Below, piece after piece: positions 28,659-37,477 of a stretch of 42,818 bases of DNA. The notes under the pieces were generated by a model. That model ran no database searches. It had not been told where the DNA came from and saw only the letters and a list, made by a program, of their open reading frames with translations. Every line of letters starts with the position of its first letter. Position 1 is the first letter of the stretch. The position numbers and the translations under genes are program-made. The DNA comes from Lachnospiraceae bacterium (GTDB lineage Bacteria > Bacillota > Clostridia > Lachnospirales > Lachnospiraceae): contig JAQXXU010000040.1 of assembly GCA_029226225.1 (NCBI GenBank), positions 1-42,818 on the forward strand, written 5' to 3'.

Positions 28659-29616
28659 ATTTACATAAGCGCATATCCCTCGGGCTCATCCCATACGTCT
28701 TTTTAAAGAGCCTGTAAAAATAGCTGGTATTTTCATATCCGACTGAAAATGAAATATCGGTGATGGGGAGTGAGGTGTTTTTTAAAAGCCAGAGAGCCTG
28801 GCTCATGCGCTTTTCAGAGAGCAGCACTGTAAAGCTCTTCCCGGTATTTTTCTTAATGATGCGCCCCATCGAATAGATGTCGGTATGGTTTGAATCACAG
28901 AATTCAGTAAATGATGCGTCCCTGTAACTCGTATCTATGTAATCGAGCAGGGTCAGCATCATTTTTTTATCATAAGAGTCATCTGACATATGCAGATGCT
29001 CAGTCTCATTCATCAGATGAAGGAAGAGGAGAGCCATCGTCTGCTGGCTTAAGATCCTGTTACCATCATGAGAGTCAAGCATCAGGATGATCAGGTTTTC
29101 CATCAGATTCTGTACAGGTGTGATATCAGAGACATCAAAATACAGGTAGTTTCCGACTATATCCTTTTCCGTAAGACAGCTGATAAGGAAGTTACGGAGC
29201 GCCGACTTCGTATCACCTATGCGTTTAAGCACCTCATCGAAAAATTCCGGAAGGATGATGAAATTCACCGCTATGTCTTTTCCTCCTGCGGGTTCTATCT
29301 CCTGCTTCGCGTGCTGATTCATAAACAGCAGGTCGCCACTGCGAAGTGTGATCATATTCCCATCGATGATGTGCGTCGTCTGTCCCTCGACCATATACAC
29401 GAATTCCACGAAGTTATGCGTATGTTCAGGAAAATGGATAAATCGCGTGTTAGGACGGATATCTATTAGACGTCCTTTTTTTAGCAGGAGAGACGCATCG
29501 ATCTCATTCTGCTTTGACAGGTAGTAGAGTCTTCTGTCCACATCCTTTTTACCGTTCAGGATTTTCTTTTCCTCGTCAGTTATCTGTGAGAGTTTTTTTA
29601 TCAGATCTTTTTTCAT
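28657..29616 (-). CDS. AraC-family regulator with N-terminal cupin, likely controlling the deoxysugar operon
   Basis: 319 residues from ATG 29616; the TTG at 29634 in the track is less likely. The N-terminal half holds a cupin-type sugar-sensing domain (FIHFPEHTHNFVEFVYMVEGQTTHIIDG, RSGDLLFMNQHAKQEI). The last ~100 residues carry the two helix-turn-helix units, ending in ITDISFSVGYENTSYFYRLFKKTYGMSPRDMR. It is transcribed away from rhaD, with about 120 nt between the start codons, the standard arrangement for RhaS/RhaR-like activators. No Shine-Dalgarno site is present; TGTTATACT lies 6 nt before the ATG, so the message may be leaderless. Effector and targets are inferred from position only. 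Confidence 0.88.
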   Translation of the reverse strand: MKKDLIKKLSQITDEEKKILNGKKDVDRRLYYLSKQNEIDASLLLKKGRLIDIRPNTRFIHFPEHTHNFVEFVYMVEGQTTHIIDGNMITLRSGDLLFMNQHAKQEIEPAGGKDIAVNFIILPEFFDEVLKRIGDTKSALRNFLISCLTEKDIVGNYLYFDVSDITPVQNLMENLIILMLDSHDGNRILSQQTMALLFLHLMNETEHLHMSDDSYDKKMMLTLLDYIDTSYRDASFTEFCDSNHTDIYSMGRIIKKNTGKSFTVLLSEKRMSQALWLLKNTSLPITDISFSVGYENTSYFYRLFKKTYGMSPRDMRLCK

Positions 29617-29673
29617 AAAAAAAGTATAACACAAAATCGCAAATAAGGACGCGCTTTTTTACAAACAGTGTTC

Positions 29674-29702
29674 TTACTCTGATAAGCTTTCGAGTGTATT
29701 AT
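29674..29702 (+). promoter_or_regulatory. Candidate activator-dependent promoter of the rha operon
   Basis: TTACTC, a 17-nt spacer and TATTAT. The weak -35 box fits a promoter that needs an AraC-type activator, whose gene diverges from here. Confidence 0.45.
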
Positions 29703-29737
29703 AGGAGCATAGACAAAAGCTCAAGGAGGTTATAAAA

Positions 29738-30619
29738 GTGAAAGTAATAGATTCAGAACTTATGAAAGCATACGCCAGGATGGCCATGGACGGATTCAAC
29801 CAGGGATGGCATGAGAGAAACGGCGGGAACCTGACATATAGACTTAAGGATTCAGATGTAGAAGAATTAAAGGATGACTTCAAGGAAGACGGCATCTGGG
29901 AGGATTTCGGCTGGCAGGCAGGTCACGAATCAGACAGTAGCTTCTCAGGACTTGCCGGTGAGTACTTTATGGTAAGCGGCTCGGGAAAATACTTCAGAAA
30001 TATCCAGCCTGATCCGGAGGACAATGTAGCTATCATAAAGCTAAACGATACTGGCACAAAGTTCATGAAAGTATGGGGCTTAAAGAAGGGCGGAAGACCT
30101 ACATCAGAGCTCCCGACACATCTCGCAAATCTGGACGTACTTAAAAAGCGTGATGAGGATATCAGGATAGTCTACCACTGTCATCCGACGAACCTTATAG
30201 CCCTGACATACGTACTGCCTCTTGATGAGAGAGTCTTCACAAGAGAGATATATGAGATGGCGACCGAGTGCCCTATCGTATTCCCCGAGGGAATAGGCAT
30301 CGTGCCGTGGATGCTCTGCGGTGGCAAAGAGATAGGAGATTATACTTCAGAACTTATGAAGACACACGACATCTGTGTCTGGGCTCACCACGGGACTTTT
30401 GTCTGCGGGCGTGATTTCGATGAGACATTCGGGCTCATCCATACGGCTGAGAAGGCAGCTGAAGTGCTTGTAAAAGTCATGTCTATAACGAACGTAAAGA
30501 GGCAGACTATCACTCCGGACCAGTTCAGGGAACTGAATAAACCATTCGGAGTACATATAAACGAGAAGTTCCTCTATGAGAAAAAAGATGGGACTATAGG
30601 GCAGATGCCGGAGGAGTAA
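29738..30619 (+). CDS. rhaD: Rhamnulose-1-phosphate aldolase (class II)
   Basis: Splits L-rhamnulose 1-phosphate into dihydroxyacetone phosphate and L-lactaldehyde. 293 residues, nearer to RhaD than to the shorter FucA. Visible signatures are HERNGGNLTYRL, FMVSGSGKYFRNI and the zinc ligands in VYHCHPTNLIAL (HCH) and WAHHGTFVCG. GTG start with a perfect AAGGAGGT. It is the first gene of a three-gene operon, with 3 nt to the isomerase gene. An action on L-fuculose or L-xylulose phosphates cannot be fully excluded. Confidence 0.92.
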   Translation: MKVIDSELMKAYARMAMDGFNQGWHERNGGNLTYRLKDSDVEELKDDFKEDGIWEDFGWQAGHESDSSFSGLAGEYFMVSGSGKYFRNIQPDPEDNVAIIKLNDTGTKFMKVWGLKKGGRPTSELPTHLANLDVLKKRDEDIRIVYHCHPTNLIALTYVLPLDERVFTREIYEMATECPIVFPEGIGIVPWMLCGGKEIGDYTSELMKTHDICVWAHHGTFVCGRDFDETFGLIHTAEKAAEVLVKVMSITNVKRQTITPDQFRELNKPFGVHINEKFLYEKKDGTIGQMPEE

Positions 30620-30622
30620 GTT

Positions 30623-32041
30623 ATGTTAGTAGATACAAAAGCAAAGATCGGAGTTTTTTCAATAGCGTTAGGAGCATATCTGCCGCAGTTCCCGCAGCTC
30701 GTGCCGGAGTTTAAGGGTCAGTATGAGACTTTTAAAAAAATGCTTCCGGGTACAGTGGAACTGATAGACGGCGGGCTTGTGACGACCAAAGAAGAAGCGC
30801 AGGCAGTAGGAGATAAATTCAGGGCAGCTGATGTGGATCTCGTATTTTTACAGTTACTCACCTATGCTACTTCGTATAATATGCTGCCGGCGGTAAAGGA
30901 CTTAGACGTTCCGGTAGTTCTGGTAAATCTGCAGAAGAAAAGGGTTCCGGACTATGCTCATGCCGAGATCCCTGACTGGCTCGGCGAATACTATGCCTGC
31001 GGGGCAGTAGGTGAAATGGTCGCTGACTTAAATCGCTATGGCAAGAGACATGCGGTGATCACAGGTGTAGTCGAAGGCGGAGACGCGGAGGCACAGTATG
31101 AGATAGATGACTGGTGCAAGGCTGCGCAGGTCAGACGTCGCTTCCGTGATACGAATGTAGCTCAGATAGGAAGACCTTATCCAGGCATGATGGATCTCTA
31201 TATCGACGAGAGCAATCTATACCGCAGGCTTGGTCTCTACACGAAGCAGTTCGACTGGGAGAAGATGTGGGCTATAGCCGATGATATCACAGATGAATCT
31301 GCCATCGATGAAAAAATAGCCGATATCCACGATACTTTCGATGTGACAGGGGAATACGAGGAGAGTGACATCAGGATGATGGCCAAGTATGTGGTAGCTT
31401 TCGAAAAGTGGGTTTGCGACGAGAAACTGGGGCTGATCGCGTCACATTATGACGGTTTTGCGCAGGGCAAGGCAGGAGTCCTTGACTCGATGCTGATACC
31501 AGCATTTTCTATGCTTATAAAGCAGGGGACAGCCTGTGCCGTAGAAGGTGACATGAAGGTCGCCATGGCGATGAGCATCATGAAGACTATATGCGGAAGC
31601 GGGCAGTTATCAGAAATGTACTCTATCGATTTCGATTCTGATGTCTGCATTATCGGTCATTCCGGTTCAGGTGACTATGACATATCAAAGGCAAAGAAGC
31701 CTACAATGAAGATAGTTCCTGTCTTCCACGGAAAGACAGGCGGAGGTTATCTGACCCAGTTCTATCCTCCGGCGGGTGATATCACTTATCTCGCGATCAC
31801 GCAGGACGGAGACGGACATTTTAAATTCATAGCCGCAGAGGGTGTAAATGAAGAAGGCCCGATCTACGGATTCGGGGATACGAATATGCGCACCAGATTC
31901 GAATGCGGCGCTAAAGAATTCGTGACCCGCTGGAGCGAAGCAGGACCTACCCATCACATGGCAGCAGGCATAGGTCACAATGTCGGCACGATCCGTAAGG
32001 TTGCCGAGATCCTGAATGTGCCGCTGGAGGTTATAGCATGA
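30623..32041 (+). CDS. L-arabinose/L-fucose isomerase family sugar isomerase
   Basis: 472 residues. It is not the TIM-barrel L-rhamnose isomerase (RhaA). The fold hints are those of the AraA/FucI family: an N-terminal Rossmann-like part (VDLVFLQLLTYATSYNMLPAV), metal-site segments around AVEGDMKVAMAM and IIGHSGSGDYDIS, and the C-terminal WSEAGPTHHMAAGIGHN, which resembles the AGAAHH of AraA. Placed between rhaD and rhaB, it probably converts the pathway aldose (L-rhamnose or a related deoxysugar) to the ketose. GAGGAG precedes the ATG, and the stop overlaps the rhaB start (ATGA). The substrate is inferred from the neighbours only. Confidence 0.82.
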   Translation: MLVDTKAKIGVFSIALGAYLPQFPQLVPEFKGQYETFKKMLPGTVELIDGGLVTTKEEAQAVGDKFRAADVDLVFLQLLTYATSYNMLPAVKDLDVPVVLVNLQKKRVPDYAHAEIPDWLGEYYACGAVGEMVADLNRYGKRHAVITGVVEGGDAEAQYEIDDWCKAAQVRRRFRDTNVAQIGRPYPGMMDLYIDESNLYRRLGLYTKQFDWEKMWAIADDITDESAIDEKIADIHDTFDVTGEYEESDIRMMAKYVVAFEKWVCDEKLGLIASHYDGFAQGKAGVLDSMLIPAFSMLIKQGTACAVEGDMKVAMAMSIMKTICGSGQLSEMYSIDFDSDVCIIGHSGSGDYDISKAKKPTMKIVPVFHGKTGGGYLTQFYPPAGDITYLAITQDGDGHFKFIAAEGVNEEGPIYGFGDTNMRTRFECGAKEFVTRWSEAGPTHHMAAGIGHNVGTIRKVAEILNVPLEVIA

Positions 32042-33387
32042 AAGATACATACTTAGCTGTTGACATCGGCGCCTCGAGTGGCAGGTGCATTGTCGGTTCA
32101 GCTGAAAATAAAGACATAAAGATTCAGGAGACCTACAGGTTTGAGAACGGTCTCATAGAAAAAAATGGACACAAATGCTGGGATATAGAGCGCCTAAGAG
32201 ACAGCGTTATAGCTGGGATTGCCGAGACCGTAAAGAAAGGTTTCTCTCCAAGGAGCATCGGAGTAGATACCTGGGCCGTTGATTTCGTTCTCCTCGATAA
32301 AAATGACCAGATCATAGGTGATGCAGTTTCATACCGAGACTCGCGTACAGACGGGATAAAGGATGAACTTGAAGAGAATGGAATTCTGACCTTTGAAGAG
32401 CTTTACAGAAGAAACGGCATCCAGTACCAGAAGTTCAACACGATATATCAGTTGATGGCACTTAAAAAAGAGCATCCGGATTATTTAAATAAAGCTGAGA
32501 CTTTTCTTATGATACCAGATTATCTGAACTTCGTGCTGACAGGGGTGAAGGTAAATGAGTATACGAATGCCACGACGACTGCTTTAGTTAATGCAGAAAC
32601 CAAAGACTGGGACTGGGAGATTATAGATAGACTAGGACTTCCGAAGAAAATTTTCCAGAAGATAAAAATGCCAGGTACTTCGATTGGAAAGATTCGCACG
32701 GATATTGCAGAAAAGACAGGCGCAGAAATAGAAGTGATACTTCCGGCTACTCACGATACAGGTTCAGCTTTTTTAGCAGCTCCGGTAAAAAACGATACAT
32801 CAGTGATTTTAAGTTCAGGCACCTGGTCGCTGATGGGAGTGATAAATAAGAAGGCTATAACGACAGATGAGAGTCGTGAAGCTAATTTTACCAATGAAGG
32901 CGGTTATAATTACAGTTACCGTTACTTAAAAAATATCATGGGCCTCTGGATGAACCAGAATATCAGAAAAGAATTAAATCCGAGGCCGTCGTTCCCGGAG
33001 CTTATAGCAGAGGCAGAGAAGTATTCTGATATAAAGACAACGGTAGACGTAGACGACCAGAGATTTTTAGCTCCTGATTCCATGATGGACGAGATAAAAA
33101 AAGCCTGCGCTGAAAAAGGTGAGCCGATACCTGACGAGGTCGGAGCAGTGATGCAGGTCGTCTATAATTCTCTTTCGGATGATTACGCCAGGACACTTCG
33201 TGAGCTCGAGCGCCTGACCGGTAAAAAATACACCGACCTATATATAGTCGGCGGCGGGTGTCAGGACAGCTACTTAAATAAACTGACCGGAGAAAAGACT
33301 GGCCTCAAGGTCCACGCAGGACCGGTCGAGGCCACAGCCCTCGGCAACCTGATGGCACAGTGTGTCACCGGGGACGCGCCCCACTGA
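32038..33387 (+). CDS. rhaB: L-rhamnulokinase, C-terminus replaced by a palindromic element
   Basis: Phosphorylates L-rhamnulose at O1 with ATP. 449 residues of the FGGY/ASKHA kinase family: phosphate-1 motif DIGASSGRCIVG at the start, GVDTWAVDFVLLD, the rhamnulokinase region YRDSRTDGI, LPATHDTGSAFLAAP and SSGTWSLMG, and the adenosine motif IVGGGCQDSYLNKLTG. The family core ends at EATALGNLMAQ. From there the last eight codons (CVTGDAPH) and the TGA are the 31-nt repeat element. Known RhaB proteins (about 485-490 residues in E. coli and B. subtilis) continue with a further helix, so ~35 residues seem to be missing. It may still work, since the catalytic motifs are intact. Confidence 0.9.
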   Translation: MKDTYLAVDIGASSGRCIVGSAENKDIKIQETYRFENGLIEKNGHKCWDIERLRDSVIAGIAETVKKGFSPRSIGVDTWAVDFVLLDKNDQIIGDAVSYRDSRTDGIKDELEENGILTFEELYRRNGIQYQKFNTIYQLMALKKEHPDYLNKAETFLMIPDYLNFVLTGVKVNEYTNATTTALVNAETKDWDWEIIDRLGLPKKIFQKIKMPGTSIGKIRTDIAEKTGAEIEVILPATHDTGSAFLAAPVKNDTSVILSSGTWSLMGVINKKAITTDESREANFTNEGGYNYSYRYLKNIMGLWMNQNIRKELNPRPSFPELIAEAEKYSDIKTTVDVDDQRFLAPDSMMDEIKKACAEKGEPIPDEVGAVMQVVYNSLSDDYARTLRELERLTGKKYTDLYIVGGGCQDSYLNKLTGEKTGLKVHAGPVEATALGNLMAQCVTGDAPH

Positions 33388-33391
33388 CACA
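33361..33391 (+). repeat. 31-nt palindromic element, copy c
   Basis: TGTGTCACCGGGGACGCG then CCCCACTGACACA. Perfect 7-bp arms, with an inner GGGG/CCCC. It encodes the last codons and stop of rhaB and ends 1 nt before the stop of the convergent ATPase gene. Confidence 0.88.
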
Positions 33392-33392
33392 T

Positions 33393-34619
33393 TTAGCGGC
33401 TCATTTTTTTAGCGAAAGCCTTTGCCTCCTCGAGCTGGGCGCTTGTGGCATTTTTCCTCCTGATAAGGAAATCGTCAAATTTCGGCACTGTAAAGTCTAT
33501 TTCTCCGTATTTGGCAGCGTAGATCAGTCCTTTGTTGATGAGCTGCGCGCGAATCGGGGAGATTTGCGTTACCTGTTTTTTCATGTTCTTAGCGACATTT
33601 GAGATGGTGCATGGAAGCTTACCACAATCGACCATGGCATACATGAATTTCTTCTCACGGTCGGTGCATCGTTCAAACCTGACCATAAAAAAGCCATTGT
33701 CGAGAGTTTCGATATACTGCTTTTCTGAATTCTTTACATCCTTAAGAGTGATCTTATCTTTGTCAGAGTTGTTCCAGACCTGATAACAGAACTCCTGGAT
33801 GAAGTATGGATATGAGCCGGTTGCTCTGATGATCTCATCAACAGCAGATGGCTCGTATTTTTTGCCTTCTTCTTCGGCGGGTACAGTTATCGCGTCGCGG
33901 GCTTCATCATCAGTTAGTGAATCTATCTCTTCATATCTGAAAATTCTTTCAGCATAAGTCCGTGCATTCCCTATGAACTGGAATACCTTTGGCAGGCCTG
34001 CACCTATAAGCATCAGAGGGTAGCCCTTCTGACTGACACGGTGGAGTGCGCAGATAAGTGCTGAGATATCTTCTTTTCTCATGTACTGGATCTCATCAAT
34101 GAAAAAACAGATAGGCTGGCAGGATTCTTTTGCTATACTTCCCAAAGATTCGAAAAGCTCTGTAAATGACTGCTCATAATCAGTGGAATAGTACATCTCT
34201 TTTTCTTCGGCAGATATCTGAAAAGTGATATCTCCTGGAGAAAAGGAAATAGTCAAGGATTTTATGGCATCGAGAACTTTGTTGATATAGTTTTTAAGCT
34301 TTTCTTTAGATGACAGATTCCTTAAAAAACGGTTAGCAGCCGTAGTGATAGCAGGTATGAAACGGAGGCTGTCTGTTATCTCTATATGCTGATAGTAGAT
34401 GCCCTTCTGATCACATATATTCTCAAACTCATTTAGCAGTACTGTCTTTCCGACACCTCTGAGACCATAGAAAATGACAGAACGCTGGCTGATACCTCGC
34501 TTAAGAGCCTCAAACATGACTGATACAGATTCGATTTCTTTTTCTCTCCCTGCTAGGTACTTTGGAGAAGAGCCGGCACCAGGGTTGTAGGGATTTGTAA
34601 AAATATTATTTTCTGACAT
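33393..34619 (-). CDS. Orphan AAA-type ATPase with C-terminal winged-helix-like region
   Basis: 408 residues. After NPYNPGAGSSPKYLAGREKEIE comes the P-loop G52-LRGVGKT-T59. Walker B is CFFIDEIQYM (D175, E176), sensor-like LMLIGAGLPKVF, then IRATGSYPYFIQEFCYQVW, as in Orc1/Cdc6-like or STAND-type ATPases. The last ~90 residues (YAMVDCGKLPCTISNVAKNMKKQVTQISPIRAQLINKGLI) look like a winged helix. GGAGGT precedes the ATG. A similar type is widespread as single genes in gut Firmicutes and archaea; the function is unknown to me. It stands alone between rhaB and a decayed gene, which suggests an accessory locus. Confidence 0.8.
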   Translation of the reverse strand: MSENNIFTNPYNPGAGSSPKYLAGREKEIESVSVMFEALKRGISQRSVIFYGLRGVGKTVLLNEFENICDQKGIYYQHIEITDSLRFIPAITTAANRFLRNLSSKEKLKNYINKVLDAIKSLTISFSPGDITFQISAEEKEMYYSTDYEQSFTELFESLGSIAKESCQPICFFIDEIQYMRKEDISALICALHRVSQKGYPLMLIGAGLPKVFQFIGNARTYAERIFRYEEIDSLTDDEARDAITVPAEEEGKKYEPSAVDEIIRATGSYPYFIQEFCYQVWNNSDKDKITLKDVKNSEKQYIETLDNGFFMVRFERCTDREKKFMYAMVDCGKLPCTISNVAKNMKKQVTQISPIRAQLINKGLIYAAKYGEIDFTVPKFDDFLIRRKNATSAQLEEAKAFAKKMSR

Positions 34620-34644
34620 CTGACGACCTCCTTCGTATTACACA

Positions 34645-34673
34645 AGTGTATCACGATATTTTATGTAAATCAA
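34645..34673 (-). promoter_or_regulatory. Promoter of the orphan ATPase gene
   Basis: On the minus strand: TTGATT, a 17-nt spacer and TACACT, about 26 nt before the start codon. Confidence 0.6.
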
Positions 34674-34726
34674 CATGATATAACGGGATGCAAGGGGATA
34701 ATATATCGTATAATTTTTTTGAGTAG

Positions 34727-34846
34727 AAATCACTCGCCTGCCTTCCAGAAAAGGTTTCGATGTATGAGAAATTCGGCTTTACAGATGATGGTATCTGCGT
34801 ATCGACCTGGGGCGGTGAGCAGTGGCACGAGATGATAATGATATAG
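34727..34846 (+). pseudogene. C-terminal remnant of a GNAT-family acetyltransferase
   Basis: The frame reads KSLACLPEKVSMYEKFGF, then TDDGICVSTWGGEQWHEMIM and a stop. MYEKFGF is the end-of-fold signature of GNAT acetyltransferases and the WGGEQWHEM tail is also typical. The frame is closed by a TAG at 34724, and no N-terminal part or acetyl-CoA loop is seen upstream. About 40 codons remain of an expected 140-160. This remnant, its terminator and the pfl promoter are what fills the 430-nt gap. Confidence 0.7.
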
Positions 34847-34859
34847 TACAGGTCAAGAG

Positions 34860-34892
34860 AAAAAGGCAGAAATCCGCTTTTCTGTCTTTTTT
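34860..34892 (+). terminator. Terminator after the GNAT remnant
   Basis: AAAAAGGCAGAAA, loop TCCGC, TTTTCTGTCTTTTTT, with one G-T pair. Probably the surviving terminator of the lost gene. Confidence 0.75.
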
Positions 34893-34924
34893 CATATACA
34901 ACCGGAAAAATGTTGGATTTGTCG

Positions 34925-34954
34925 TTGACTAATGAATGTCTTATAAGTTATGAT
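34925..34954 (+). promoter_or_regulatory. Promoter of pflB
   Basis: TTGACT, an 18-nt spacer and TATGAT, about 95 nt before the start. The leader contains GTTAGG...CCTAAC, which could form a short stem. Confidence 0.65.
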
Positions 34955-35049
34955 TATTGACGCAAGGTTAGGAAAAACTAACAAATCAGTCTTGCCTAAC
35001 ACCTGCATTCCAATTTAACCCACAGATACAACCACATTTGGAGGTCGTA

Positions 35050-37323
35050 ATGACAAATTTTGAAGCATGGGAAGGCTTCACGCCTGGTCACTGGAACGAT
35101 GATGTCAACGTTCGTGACTTTATCCAGAAAAACTACACCCCGTATGACGGAGACGAGAGTTTCCTTGAGGGACCGACAGAGCGCACGAACAAGCTCTGGG
35201 GCAAACTCCAGGAACTTCAGAAGGAAGAGAGAAAAAAGGGCGGAGTTCTCGATATGGAGACAGATGTTGTCTCTGATATCGATGCATATGGCCCGGCCTA
35301 TATTGACGACTCCATGAAGGATGATGAGCAGATAGTCGGACTGCAGACTGATAAGCCGTTAAAGAGAGCCTTCATGCCTTACGGCGGCATAAGAATGGCT
35401 GAAGAGGCGCTGACGACTTATGGATACACACCGAATCCGCAGTTACATGAGATCTTTACCAAGTATCATAAGACTCATAATGAGGCAGTTTTCGATGCCT
35501 ATACCCCTGAGATGATCACGGCCCGTCACTGCCATATAGTTACAGGTCTTCCTGATACCTACGGCAGAGGCCGTATCGTAGGCGACTACAGAAGAGTAGC
35601 TCTCTACGGTATCGACTACCTGATCGAGAAGAAGGAAGAGGATAAGGCAGCAACCGGTCATAACGATATGATGACTGGTAAGGTTGTCCGTTTAAGAGAA
35701 GAGATCGCTGAGCAGATCAAGGCTCTGAAAAAAATGAAGAAGCTAGCCGAGTCCTATGGATTTGATATTTCAAAGCCGGCAAAGACTGCAAAGGAGGCTG
35801 TTCAGTGGCTCTACTTCGGTTATCTGTCAGCTATAAAGCAGCAGAACGGCGCAGCCATGTCAGTAGGCCGTATCTCTACCTTCCTTGATATCTATATCAC
35901 AAGAGACCTGAACAAGGGACTTATCACAGAGAAGGAGGCTCAGGAGCTTATAGACCATCTTACTATGAAGTTCCGTATGGTTAAGTTCGCACGTATTCCG
36001 TCATACAACGAGCTCTTCTCAGGTGACCCGGTATGGGCTACACTCGAGGTAGCAGGCATCGGAATGGACGGAAGAAGCATGGTCACAAAGAACGACTACC
36101 GTTTCCTTCATACGCTTGAGAACATGGGACCGGCACCTGAGCCGAACCTTACAGTTCTCTACAGCAGCGATCTTCCTGAGAACTTCAAGGAGTACGCGGC
36201 AAAGATTTCTGTTGATACCTCATCTATCCAGTATGAGAATGATGACGTTATGAAGCCTGTTTGGGGCGATGACTACAGTATCTGCTGCTGCGTATCCGCG
36301 ACACAGACTGGTAAGGAGATGCAGTTCTTCGGTGCCAGGGCTAACCTCGCGAAGGCTCTTCTTTACTCTATTAACGGCGGTAAGGACGAAAAGTTCAAGG
36401 ACAAGCAGGGACACCATATTCAGGTGGGTCCGGAGATCGCTCCGATGACTTCTGATGTACTCGACTATGATGAAGTAGTCCACAAGTATGATCTGACTCT
36501 TGACTGGCTCGCTGGTCTCTATGTCAATATCCTCGACCTGATCCACTATATGCATGACAAGTATTACTATGAGTCAGCCGAGATGTCTCTTATCGACACG
36601 AACGTACGCCGTACATTTGCAACCGGTATTGCTGGCTTCTCACACGTGGTTGATTCACTTTCTGCTATAAAGTATGCCAAGGTCACAGCTATCCGTGATG
36701 AAGAGGGCGTTACTACTGACTTTAAGATCGAGGGAGACTTCCCTAAGTATGGTAATGATGATCCGAGAGCCGACGAGATCGCTGTAAAGCTTTTAAAGAC
36801 CTTCATGGGTAAGCTCAGGAAGTTCCATACCTACAGGGATTCAGACGCTACGACATCTATCCTTACCATCACTTCAAACGTAGTTTATGGTGAGGCTACA
36901 GGTGCTACACCTGATGGACGTAAGGCATTCACACCGTTTGCTCCTGGTGCAAACCCTGCTTACGGCGCTGAACAGAATGGTCTTCTGGCATCACTTAACT
37001 CTGTTGCCAAGCTGCCTTATGAGTATGCTCTCGACGGTATTTCAAACACCCAGACCATGACTCCGGATTCTCTTGGCCACGATGAGGAAGAGAGAGAGGA
37101 CAAGCTCGTAAATGTTCTCGACGGTTACTTCAATCAGGGCGCTCATCATCTGAATGTCAACGTCTTCGGCAAGGAGAAGCTTGTTGATGCTATGGAGCAT
37201 CCTGAGAAGCCTGAGTATGCGAACTTTACGATCCGTGTATCCGGCTATGCTGTCAAGTTCATTGATCTGACCAGAAAGCAGCAGCTCGATGTACTTAATC
37301 GTACATTCCATGATCACATGTAA
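35050..37323 (+). CDS. pflB: Pyruvate formate-lyase
   Basis: Glycyl-radical enzyme converting pyruvate and CoA to acetyl-CoA and formate in anaerobic fermentation. 757 residues from ATG 35050, which follows GGAGGT; the TTG at 35038 would place the start on the Shine-Dalgarno site. It begins AWEGFTPGHWNDDVNVRDF, very like E. coli PflB. The active-site cysteines are C413-C414 (SICCCVSAT) and the radical glycine is G732 (IRVSGYAVKF). The Cys-Cys pair and overall identity mark it as true PFL and not a diol dehydratase or other paralogue. The activase gene lies 268 nt downstream, beyond a hairpin element. Confidence 0.98.
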   Translation: MTNFEAWEGFTPGHWNDDVNVRDFIQKNYTPYDGDESFLEGPTERTNKLWGKLQELQKEERKKGGVLDMETDVVSDIDAYGPAYIDDSMKDDEQIVGLQTDKPLKRAFMPYGGIRMAEEALTTYGYTPNPQLHEIFTKYHKTHNEAVFDAYTPEMITARHCHIVTGLPDTYGRGRIVGDYRRVALYGIDYLIEKKEEDKAATGHNDMMTGKVVRLREEIAEQIKALKKMKKLAESYGFDISKPAKTAKEAVQWLYFGYLSAIKQQNGAAMSVGRISTFLDIYITRDLNKGLITEKEAQELIDHLTMKFRMVKFARIPSYNELFSGDPVWATLEVAGIGMDGRSMVTKNDYRFLHTLENMGPAPEPNLTVLYSSDLPENFKEYAAKISVDTSSIQYENDDVMKPVWGDDYSICCCVSATQTGKEMQFFGARANLAKALLYSINGGKDEKFKDKQGHHIQVGPEIAPMTSDVLDYDEVVHKYDLTLDWLAGLYVNILDLIHYMHDKYYYESAEMSLIDTNVRRTFATGIAGFSHVVDSLSAIKYAKVTAIRDEEGVTTDFKIEGDFPKYGNDDPRADEIAVKLLKTFMGKLRKFHTYRDSDATTSILTITSNVVYGEATGATPDGRKAFTPFAPGANPAYGAEQNGLLASLNSVAKLPYEYALDGISNTQTMTPDSLGHDEEEREDKLVNVLDGYFNQGAHHLNVNVFGKEKLVDAMEHPEKPEYANFTIRVSGYAVKFIDLTRKQQLDVLNRTFHDHM

Positions 37324-37359
37324 AAAATACTGTAGTTTTTACTAATCAATACACCGTTC

Positions 37360-37442
37360 AAGAGCAGGAGCGGTGATGACAATCCAACACGCTTGTTCGC
37401 TGCGCTAAAGTCGGAATTGTCATCACTCGCTCCTTGCTCTTT
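37360..37442 (+). repeat. Long hairpin element between pflB and pflA
   Basis: AAGAGCAGGAGCGGTGATGA... pairs with ...TCATCACTCGCTCCTTGCTC, 24 bp with two single-base bulges. The loop CACGCTTGTTCGCTGCGCTA and the adjoining GATGACAATCCAA match the edges of the ntpB/ntpD element. The 60-codon ORF called over it is not credible. Confidence 0.78.
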
Positions 37443-37477
37443 CTATGGAAAAATTAAAAAATACGATATGAAAGACA

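Noticed and set aside
29068-29469. 133-codon plus-strand ORF opposite the AraC gene
   Set aside because: It is a shadow of the clearly conserved cupin/AraC protein on the other strand.
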